64,000 nucleotides of DNA from Rhea pennata. Lineage: Eukaryota > Chordata > Aves > Rheiformes > Rheidae. A program made the translations under genes and the position numbers. The notes below the pieces were generated by a model. It saw nothing but the letters and a program-made list of their open reading frames with translations. It did not search any database and was not told the DNA's origin. The DNA is taken from assembly GCF_028389875.1 (NCBI RefSeq), contig NC_084682.1, positions 4,536,001 to 4,600,000 on the forward strand, read 5' to 3'. Below are positions 37,101 to 49,100 of this stretch, piece after piece; positions within the stretch are counted from its first letter, which is position 1; each line of letters begins with the position of its first letter.

Positions 37101-40100
37101 CAGAGTGAAATAATGGAAGACACAGCAAATATAGAGCAACTTTCCCCCAGGCATTCTGTTCCAACTTCTGTCAGCTGGCATGTTTAGGGACCTTCTGGCT
37201 CAGAGGTTGCCTTTGGGCCATTGTTTGTAATAGAAATCAGTGGTTCATAAACTTGTCAAATGTTTTGGATCATTTTATACACTTGGCTACCATGACACCT
37301 CCTGGAAAATGTGTTCTACATTTCAGTTGTGCATTGTGAAAAACAGTTTCCACATGCTTGCTTTCATCCTGTACAGCTTCATGCCTCTCCTCAATTCCTG
37401 TGATTGTGAATACTTCACGTGCTCACATTCAAAAGGATGAGACTTTGATTTTTAGCAATACAAGTAAAAATGGCACATGTGGCATCTCCTGTGTCAGCTG
37501 TAAACTTGCTCAGAAAGCCTAACACCTAGAAAACTCCACCTCATTATACTCATACACTCCACCTCATGTATTTTTTCTGCATTTTAAGAAAGGTTCATTC
37601 CTCAGGCAAATTCTATAACAAATCGTTTCCTCTTAGCTTCTTTCTGTAGTAAGTCTGATCAACATCACCTACCAGCGCATAGAGTTGCAGCTCTAAGCAC
37701 ATGTTCTTGCTGACCAACAGCTGCCCGCTTCTTGTGGTGTTCTGATCTTCAAACTGCACTCTTTTCTTTGGCATTGTCACATCTAAGTCCACCGTGTAGA
37801 GAATGTACAACTGTGAAAACACTGGAAGCACAGATAGGATTTTCCTGTGTTCTCAGAGCAAAGTAACGTGACTGCAGAAGGGTCAGTGCATGAAGGGTAA
37901 CTGAAACCTCTGACTGGTGGCATTCATAGAGGAGGAAAAACACAGGGATATATTCCTAACAGCTTCCCACAAGCCCAGTGAAATGGAAGGACTCCTATGT
38001 TTAGATTCGTCCGCTACAGAAACTCTGAAAATTTAGGCTCCAAGATGCAAGATTCAAGATCCCCAAAATATGTTTAATTTCTCCAAAGTATACTATGTTA
38101 GTCATAGTCAGGTTTGGAAAAACAGGATCCTCAGCTTTGTTATTGATTGTGCTCTGTCATCTTCCATCTGTTGCTGAGAGTACATATTACAACTGTACTC
38201 GCATTGTAAAGAAAACTACTGTAAAACTGTTTGTGAAGACAAGCAGAACCGATACTCAAGCACCATGTTCCTTCCTAAAATGAGCAGGTACAAATTCATT
38301 AACCTCCCCAGAGCTTTGCTGACTTCTGACAATAGTGAATTCATCTCTATAATTCAATCAGGAGAAATAATTTATCTGTTAGTTGTGCCAGAAATTGCCC
38401 TCACTGCCAAGTTTCCAAAGCCAGTGTAGGACTGTAGATTTCAGTCTGACCACAATTCCTGTTTGTTACCTTGTCGGGATGCTGGTAATGCTGAGATTAT
38501 ATTGAAGCACAGTTTTGCAGTAATGATGCTGTTATTATGGAAAATTAATATTCTCTCAGGAGTGAATCTCATGCTGGTGAGAAACTGGACAACTGGTCTG
38601 GAGCTATCCAGTGAAGAACAGATAAGAAACAGAATGAAATATAAATTTTCAGACTGAAGCATTACAGGAGAAATGGTCTAAGAAATCCTGACAGCAAGAG
38701 TAAGAAATGCTCATTGTTTCCACAGTATTTCATCTGGACCAAGTTTGGCCACTTACAAAAGTTCCATTTTTTGTCTAGAAACATTGAGAATGCATAAAAT
38801 CCCAACAGTCAGAAGGAACAGGTAGCCAAATTACACCAATAAGGCTAGAGTTTCAGAATTAGATACATTTCTTTCTCTCTCCACTTAATAAACCCATTTC
38901 CTAGTAGTACAAATTCTCCTTCCCTTACCCCGCCGCACTGTTTGTTTTCAAACACAAAATGCAAGAACAAAACCAAGTCTGTCTGCTGTGACTTAGCCCT
39001 TGCGAACTCTGGAAGTCACACAGTTATCAGAAGTCTGACTGAAAGTGAGGCATGGTCTGCAAAGTTTTCTTTGTCTAAATGATCTAAATTATCAGCGCTG
39101 AACTGCAGATATCGAGGTCTGCCTCAGCCTGGATCAATGTGACAGTCAGTTCCCATTCACTAGCTGATAACGCTTTAGATATTTTTTAAAAAATCCTTTG
39201 CAACTTGAGGGAAAGGCTTTGCATTTTAAGTGACTTACTGCAACACTGGGAATAATTTTGTAAGTCCCTCTGATGCTGAACTAATAAAACAATCATTATA
39301 CAATGCTTGGAATACAGATTCTAAAGGCATCTTTGAAGCAACCTCCCAACATGCTAAAAAGCAGCACTTATTCCCTACCGGAGCAAAACCACATTCTTCA
39401 GTGATCCTACTGTAATATCTTGGAGACCATCTTCAGTGAAATCAAAGCCACCATCAATGGATTGCCCAAAATACTGGAGTTCTGGAGAAATTTCAGAGGC
39501 TTTTATTCTCTGATGGGGAGGAAACATCAACAAATGTAAGTTTGGAAAACGTTTTTCTTTTCATGAGGCTGCTGTGAGGATGATTTTGTAACACTCTTGT
39601 CACAAAAATCTTTGATATTTGACTTCCTGTAGTAAATGGCAGTAAAATGTGAAGCAGCCTTGCAAAAGGATATACTGTTATAATATAAGTAGCACTTGAA
39701 CCCAGCTCCCTTGCCTAAGCAGGCAAGTGGGCAATTAAGATTACGGAGCAGCTCTGCTGCAGAAAATAGTGGAGTCATACAAATCATCTGATATGTAACT
39801 CGTTATTGCAAATGAAATGCATTCCCTTCCTCCCAGCTCATTGCTACAAAAACACAAGCTTTTCCCTGTCAAGGTGTGCTGGAGGCAATTCACATACTTG
39901 GGAAAAAGAGCTTTTGATCCCATCTTTATCACCGTTAAAGATGTAAATACTGCCAAAAGAGGAACTGTTCGAAAGCTGATCTTCAAGGGGGGCTCCAACT
40001 GCAATATCTTCATATCCATCTCCGTTAATGTCTCCAATGCTGGCCACAGTAAATCCAAACCTTGCAAAAGGAGAGGTCACCTGCACATTTAACTGTCCTT

Positions 40101-43100
40101 CCAAGGTAAATGAACCAGTCTGAAAAACACCCAATAAGGAATCTCATTTACAGCAAGAGTAGCATGACTAACATTTACATGAAAAAAGACTTCACTGCCC
40201 ACTGATAATGCTTAAAGGAGAAGAACAATGCTATAAACAACATATTAAGCAGTTCAAGATCCCAGCATGTTCACAGAACAAAAGCTTGATCCTTTCTCAT
40301 TGAGAGCATGAAATTTTCCCATGGAAGCAGTGTCTCTGGACAGCTCTAGGCAAGCAGACACTCTAAAGCACTGTCTGTTATTAAATTAATAGGAGATCGT
40401 GTTGACCCCCAGCTAGTTTCACAGTGATGGAAACCATCCCATCTTTTGGACTGTCTTACAGAAATAAGCCACAAGAGGGTGCACGTTATTTGGCTTCTAA
40501 CAGATGCCCGGACTTGTTTTCTGCTTCCAGTAAACACCCAGAGTAAATTCTAGGAGTGCAACAAAGAGGGTTTCCCCTGGTCTGCTGTTAAAGCATGTTC
40601 AGTTCTCATTCAGAATGACCCGACTAAAATACACCTTGCACACTGTATATTGGAGTTAGCAGCAGGGGCCCCAAAGCATTTCCTTTTCTAGAAGTCCACG
40701 GGAAGCAACAGTGTAACAGCTGCCTATGCACATATTTATCACAAAAACTGTGAAAAACACTGCTTGGCAGAACAAGGTCAGCACCAACAAATTGCCTATG
40801 TACAGGCAACAGATATAATTTCATCATACTGTGATATTAGTGTACCTTAGGTTACAGAATAGTTTTGTTTTTTTAGTTATTTCCCTTACACACTCTAATG
40901 ACTAAGACAGGACTGCTGGCTTCATCCTGCAGTCCTCTACCATACAGGGAGAGCACGCTCAGTGAGAGCACAGAGAGGAATGTTTTATTTGTCACTACTT
41001 AGGCATGACTGGAAAATCCCCAACATGCAGTGTTTACGCTACCAGTGTTTTTACCTCTGTCTCCAGGCGATAGACGTAAACCCTCCCTTCTTCCCCTCGG
41101 ATGTGATAAAATGGAGCTCCTACAAGGAGAAGATCTGTCACCCCATCACGGTTCACATCAAGCAGGCAGAGCTCAGAGCCAAAATAAGATCCAACCTGTG
41201 CTCCAGAAAAAGACAAGCAGCTCTTACACTGGAATTCTCTATATCTAGCTTTGTACAATTAATGTCTTTGCACACACGTAAGACAATTTTAGAATGAAAC
41301 ATTATACACATATAAATAAGTAGATATGTAATTTCCCTATTATTTATTATATATTACAGCCATCCTCAGGGAGGGACCCAGTTACCAGTGTAACAGTACC
41401 AACATCATTATTCAACAATTTGACGGAAGAAAAATGAGAATACCACAGCTGAAAGCTTCTTTTTCCATGGGCCATAAGAATAGAACACAAATACAGTACA
41501 ATTCATTTAGCTAAATGCCTCCCCAGTCTTTTTCCAAATTTCTTGATTGCTTCTGATGCTCCCAAAGCATTATGGAATGAACAAAGATTGCATAACATCC
41601 ACATTTGGCTAAATCAGATGCTTGACAGCTCCCTAGTTCCTGCTTATGAGACCTCTAATATCAATGGAAACCATAGTGGAATAGGAGCCAATAACCTCCA
41701 TCAGTCTCTGAAGTCAGTCAGACTTTGATAATTTTCCCCAGCTGAAAGTCTTGTCCCAGAAGCTCTGACTTCAGCAGATCTCACATGAAAAAGGCATCTG
41801 AATTCTCGACTGAGAAGATGCATACAGAAAAATCAATGGAGCTGCCTGACCTTTCCAGGTCCCACAATAATAATAAAGCTAATGGACTTATTCAAACAAT
41901 TGCTACGTGCAAGTACTAGCTACATCACACACTCCTTACTCAGCAAGGATTATAGTAGCTTTTACTCTTGTTTCAAAAGGTAGGGTCTGGAGGCAAAAAT
42001 GTGACTGTTGTTTGAGCAAACAGAGTGCATGGAACCCACCTGACTCCACCGAACATGGTGATGTTCTTTGTTAACCCAGTGGCCTGACTGCCCCTGTTTG
42101 AGTGAAACACAGTACCTGTTCTCCTTGCAGAGTTTGTTTTAAGCGACCATCCTGAAACACCAACACCTTCCCTGTCATGCTGTGCCTTGGAGCTCCAGCC
42201 ACATACAAGGCTCCATATCCTGTGTTTACCACTGCCACGCTGTATCCTGGTGCATTCACACAAGAGCAAAAATATTATATGTAGCCAGTATCATACTCTA
42301 TGTCTGAAGAAAAGAGCCCAAAGAAGTTTTTACAGAGACATGGATCTGCATCTTCAATGAGAAACAAGACTTCACACCAAGTCAAACTGTTCTGGCCCAG
42401 GTGTTTGATCCTAGAGCCTCTCAAGAAAATACTGATTAGGAAACAGCAGATAACTTCTCTGAGAGAAAAGTCAGTGAGGCTGAGGTTTTCTTCTCTTAAC
42501 ATCTTGTCTGGTAATTGAATAAATTCGGGCCTCTGCAGCCTCTGCTCTGAAAAATCTACTTGAATTTCTGCTGACTTTTCTTGACATTTACCACAGTTCC
42601 TGAGTGATTATCCAACCTATATGCCTTGTTTCTCATTGTTATCTCTGCAAGCTGGGAGGTATAACAGCCTATGCAGAAGTGAAGGAAACGTTATACTCCA
42701 CTTAAAATGCAAAAATAGAACCGTTCTGGGGTTTTTGTAACCAGGAGGTAATGGGAAAAGGACTATCCTGAAGATACAGACAGTCTGCAGCACCTGACAA
42801 TACCCAGAAAGACTTTAGGACCAAAGCTACAGTCAGGAGATAGAGGTTCAAGAGACTGTGAAGTGCTGGGGTGAATAAGCAAAGCTTTATTTGTCACTAA
42901 GCCAAGAACAGCATTGATTCACAAGCTATTTGTTCTCCAGACACTCATACAAGCTGAATATTTATCCTTATCAATTCTCAAAAATGCCCTTCATTGTACT
43001 GTGTACAACCAAATAGCACATGTTAACAGAATACCACAAGGCAACATAATTCGTAAGTGAAAAAAAGACCTATCTCCCCAGCAACAAGGAGACAAGGAGT

Positions 43101-46100
43101 CTTTATATCAGAATCTGTTTCCCTGCTAGAGAAAATATCAGAAATTCAGCAAGATCCTGCAGGAGACGGTCTATGTCAGGTTAATTCTGACAGTGCTGGC
43201 ACACTGTGCACTAAAACACAGACAAACAGCAAAACTGCAGTCAGATCATCACTTAATCTCAAAGAAAGGTAAACTGCTTACCTAAGTAACTGTATTTTGC
43301 TTTTTTTGCTTCCTCTTTAGACTCATTCAGGAAAACAGCTGTCTTGGTTGCCAGTTCATACAGCAGAATTCCACCAGACCAGTCAAAGGCCCCCACAGCA
43401 CCAAACATTACGACTTGCTGCAGAAGTAACATATTGCAGATTAAAAGAAACTAATACAGGGCAATCCCCAGGCCTAGTGAATTCTGGCATATCACAAAGA
43501 AATGTAGTGGATAGCAGTGTTTTCTAGCTTACAACTCCTGCACTGCTCCCTGGGCTCTGGAGCTTGGGCAGTTCTACCAGTCCCTGCCAGATTTTGAGGA
43601 AAGGCAAGGTGACTCCCATTTTCAGATGAGCAGCTACACATCTTCCAGCTCCCGAGATGATATTTTTTTGCAAAACTGGGTCATTGTTAGCCTTGTAACC
43701 AAGACTGCTAAATGCTTATTAGCTTCCTCAGCTTTCTCTATTGCTTTTTATCTCCTGACAAGGACAAAGATCATTCAAGGTTTTAAGCCAGAGGACTCTG
43801 AAAGAGTAGAATTATTTCATCTGCAACTTATTGGACCTCCTGACTTGTGCCTTAGAGATGTGAGTGACAGAAAAATCAAAGTTGTCAGCTGGAGTTACAT
43901 CTTTTGTCCAATGGAAGAAAAAGGATGCAGTGGTTAGAACAGAGGTCTGGATGCCAAATGCCCATGGTCTAATCTTTTGCTTTGCACTCTTAGGTGAACC
44001 AGTTTGCCTTATCAGCATGTATTTCTTTTGTATCTAAATGTATTGGGCATAATATTAAAAATACTAATAAATTCATATTATATACTTCTACTGCATTAAC
44101 AGGCAATGTGGATTAGACACAAAAGGTCTATATGATAAATCACACCTTAAAATAAAATCCACAACTGACTATATAAAAACAGTATTTTTGCTTATCTGAC
44201 ACATTCAAAGCAAGCAGTGACTTGAAAGGAGATTTGACTACATGGTTTTCAAACTTCTCTATCAGTGTCATTTTTTGGAGGAGACCTCCTGAATTGTTAC
44301 AAATACCAAAACAGTATCATAACATACAGCCATTTAGAAGGGTTAAATGCAGAACACTTGCCTTATCTAAAATCTGCACACTGAAACCAGCTTGCGCAAG
44401 CTCATATTCTAGAGCATCACCTTGAGTACCTGAGGATGCAATGGAAACAGGGTGAGATACTTTCTCCTTATCTCCTAGAAGGGACTACAGAGGCAGAAAG
44501 ATCATACCAAGATCGTTACCTTCTATACCAATAATGCTCTGCTGCAGTGTTGAAAGCAGCCCATCTAATGCTGAATAGTTGGTCACTTGAAATACGTTAG
44601 TATCATCTGGACCAGACGCAATCAATCGCAATTCATTTAGAGCCTTTGGTTTCTTGAAGGCATCTCCCACCTGCAGAAGAGACAAATCAGTCAAAAGAAA
44701 CAATCTTCAGAATGTGCATACTGTTACCTCCTGGGACTAGAGTCATTTAACAGTTTATGGTAAGAACAAGGCTTCAGCCATCCTATGTAATCCCAGAAAA
44801 AGCAATTGCTTCGGAAACTAGTGAACCAGGCACTCAGTCTCTCCTGGAACCAGGTTTTTGCAGAACATCCTCACATAACAGGCGTATACTATATCTGCTG
44901 CATATATATTTGTCCTATCCAACAACTAATTTTGGACATAAACAAGCTTTAATCATATTTGCTTATTTCAGTATCAGCTCATACTATAGTATTATCTTTC
45001 AGCTATTTATTTTGCACATGCTCCTTCCCTGCATTTACTAGATCCATGCAGGGATAAGTTTCTCCTTTTCTCTCTCCTGGTGGTACCCATGAATGAAAGC
45101 AAGCTGCACTCCAGGTATGTTCCCAGCTTACCCCAATGGCATAGCGCTCAATTCCTGCCATTTTGGGTGAATTTATCACTGTTGTCAAGTTCATTTCATC
45201 CAGGAGTATTTCCCCATCTGTAAGCACAATCATGACCTTGGCTGCGTTCTTCTGGGATCCATGACTTTCAGTGAAGATAGAATCCCTGGTAAAACATTGA
45301 AATAAAGAACTTCGGATAAAAATTGAAGCTTCCCTCCTTGGGATAGAGGGAGAGTCTTGCTGAATTATGCATTTGTGGCTAACAGTCATAGCAAGGAACC
45401 AAGAAGCCAGGCAAATCTGTTCTCTTCACAGTTTCTGGAAGAAGTACTAAGTTAACATCTGTTCCAGCAAAGGGCTCCTGCCCAGTCTAGAACATCTAGA
45501 CATCAGTAAGGATGAGGGAAAACAGATCACTCTGCCTTACTCCTGAGGCTTGAGAGCAGGTACATTTCATGGTAGCCCTGTTCTCTGTCACGCTTGGGAG
45601 GCCCCAAGAAGAAAGAGAACTTTTCCTGAATTAAATGCTATAAAGATTTGCAGAGATGTGGCCAAGTACCTGACAAGGAACTCACCACACACCACAGCTC
45701 CCTCATGAAGAGACTTCCATAACTGCTAATGGGCTGGATTTGTGTACATAGTTAATTCTACTAAAAAAGGTCTAGACACCATTCCCAGTTCACAGGCCTT
45801 CCTTATTGCTGAGGTTTAAGAGACTTTAGGCTAAATTTCTGGTTCTGTTCCTCAGGTTTCTCTTGCACTTCGCTGGGTGCTGAGCCTTTGATCATTTCTT
45901 GAGTCCCCTGTCTCTCGTCTCATATCAAGAATTAGGCACTGCACTGACAGTTAGTCTTTAGAATCCTCTTAAAATATGGTGCAGGAATTGCTGCCTGCCG
46001 TTCAACTATTACCAGATAAATGGGACTGCTTTCAGGACCTGAATATCCATAGAAGTTCATCCTCCTTTCTCAAGAAATGCCCCAGAAATTCTTCCCCTTT

Positions 46101-49100
46101 GTTTCTTGGGCCCTCTTTTGTTACTTACAGAGCATGCTGCATGGCAGATGCTGTTTTGGTCACATTGCACACCTGCACAATATCAAGAACTTTCTGGAGG
46201 GTGGCATTTGGATTCCAGTTTTCTCGCAGGTCAAACTCTGTTCTCATTTCAAACCCGTACTGCACCACGGCAAAATCACACTGTAAGGAAGCAGCAGATA
46301 AGCACCTGCTAGTGACAACTGTTGATTCAGAGAATTAGGGCTCTCTGCGGCAGCCAGCCCAGAAATGCCAACAGAAACGTGAAATATGCTGATGCTTTGG
46401 GCAGTTGAGAGTTATAGACTTTGCTAAAGTCGGTGAATGTCTTCAATCTCAGCAAAGAAAGCAGTACAGCACCTTAATACAAAATAAGTGACTGCAGATA
46501 ACAAAACTGATAAGGTGTCTGGCAGAACAGGTAGTCTTATCAGTGTTCCTGTGACTACAGATGTAAATATCACAATATAGCAACAGACAACAGTCATGAC
46601 TGTCACCTTAAGAGAAAGCAGAGATGGTGCTCTCTGGGCTTCAAGTACAACAGCATAGCAGAGGTAGTGATTGCTGAACATTCAAACCACAAGCTTTTTA
46701 TTTCTAGTGTTCTTGGGATCAAGACTGAGAACTTATTCCTAGGCAGTAAGCAAAATTATGTCAAGAACACATGCGAGCTGCAGAAGCAATTTCCCATCCT
46801 AATGGAAATAAACCTGCATAGTCACAACTTCTGGTGAAGAGGCAGCTTAATGAAGCACAATATCCTCCGTACTTTCAGCCAACTAAAGAAAGCAAGTAGG
46901 GAGTACCTCAAAGCACTTCTCATACAGTGTTTTCATCATCTTGTGGATGAAAGCCTTTGCTTTTTCAAAATCTTCTGGTTCAATGCTCCCTGATCCATCC
47001 AAAATAAAAACAATCTCTGTTCCAGAGCCTGTCAGGATATGGAAAGTAAATGAATGAGGAAAATGCTCCCAGGAGTTCAGCAATCTTGCTCAGAACCAAG
47101 TGTTACCCCTCTATGCACAAGTAGTCTCTCTCCAGCAGAAACCGAACTACACCAGATTGCCAGCCGGCCATTTCGGTGCGAGCCACAGCCCAGTTCTGGA
47201 AACTCACAGCGCAGCAATGACAGTTTATAGCATGATTCTGTTAAAAGATATTTCACATACGCAAATCATTTTCCTCCTCCTCCTCTTTGTCTTCCTGCAT
47301 CCAGGAAGGGAGCTTGCCATCATTGTCATTAACATTTCCATGCTCTGGTGCTTCAGTTGGAACATTTTTGGCTAAAACAAGAAATGAGTTTGAGGGTAAC
47401 TGACAAGGAAGTGGGAGAGAAAGCAAAAGGTGAAGTAAAACCTTGCATTCTTGCCTGCACAGCCCACCCATTTTTCCAGGCCAATGTTATCACTGCAGGT
47501 AACTATTACAGAATACAATCTCTTGTCCTCCAGGCTGGTTGGCTAAGACAACTGCTGTTAATGTAATAGAGACCATTTTTATTTGTTTTGCTGTTGCTGG
47601 GCAGGTAACTACAAGTACAAGCTAAGACTTGGAGATGTATTTACATTCCTTGAGCAATGAAACTATCTTCTGTTCGCTCATCATCGCAAATTCAGTCTGT
47701 GTCAGGATAGACGTGTGTCAGGATTGGTCTTTCACCTACCTAAAACATTCAAAGTATTTCTCTCCAGCTCTAAAAGGAAACTTTGAAAATCTTCATATGT
47801 GGACAGCATAAACCATTTACTTCTGGCTTTTTGCAACTCTTCTGGGGCCCACTGGTTGCTAATAAACTCTCCAATCTGGGGAAAAAGCCATCAGCTAGGG
47901 AGATCAAACACATTTCATACACAGAAGGAAACAAACAACAAATTCTCAATTTGTCATTAAAAATCTCAAGCTTGAAAGGGGAGGCAGTTTTCTGAAAGCT
48001 TAGTAAAGCAGCCCTGATCCTAGATTCCAGAGAAAACACTTATTTGCAAAGAAAAAGGTAATAACAACTCTAGAACAACGGGACAGTGGATGCTCTTTGT
48101 TTCTATGACATATTCCTTAAACCCCCCCCAAATAAGCTCTCTGGCATTAAGAAGATAGAGGCCTATGTGAGTCAATGGAGCCTGGGCATCTCAGATTGGA
48201 CATTCTGCACATTTGATGCCAGATTACTTTTTCTTCTACCTATTGGTAAAGCATAAAGATAGACATGGTGTGGAGGGAAACATTACTCCCCTATATGAGA
48301 GTTTAATGCAAAACAGTGTGGCTTTGATGTTGCTTCCTACTCACCGCAGGAGCATAGAGTTTGATCTTAGCTGTTTCCAGGGAGTCCATGACGTTTCTCA
48401 ATTGGTGATTATCCAGAAACATCTGCCCAGATGCCAGGACGATGATTATCTTGTCATCAGTCTGGCTGGAACCATGGCTTTCATTGAAGACTTTGTCCCT
48501 GTGGAAACGCAAGCCTAGAAATGTTGGGATGCTCTGCCATGCCTGCAGAGCTAGAAGTATCAGTGTTCCTGGCAGGGTGTTGATGTTCATTGAGCTTTCA
48601 GTCCATGAGAGATTTTATGCACTGCAGATATGCAAGGGAAATATGCACACCCACTCGCAGATAGCTTTACACTTTCCAGATACATTGGCTCTCCCTAGCT
48701 GGTAGCTATTACATGCCACTTTCACCAGCATCATATGGGACATTTCACAGAGGAGATCAATCTTGTTAGAGTCATATTACTGAGAAGAAAACAGGGTCAA
48801 GAAAGGAAACATGAGTCCCAGGGAGATGCAGCACACCAGTGAGAAAGATGGGAAAGGCCTCAATCTGCAAACACACACATGCTCAAGCCAAGACCCAGAT
48901 AACTATGAATTTTCATTCTGAGGCCCCTATATCAGCCAGGAGGAATTCATGTTTTGCCTTTTGACAATTTATCCTAGTGGAGGCCAGAATCAGACCCAGT
49001 GGATCCCCACAGAGATTCATAGGCCTCTGGCAGAGTCTGTGACTAAGGGAAGCATTGGAAAGAGAAAATTGAGAGTTTTGAGAGTGTGAGAAAAATAAGA

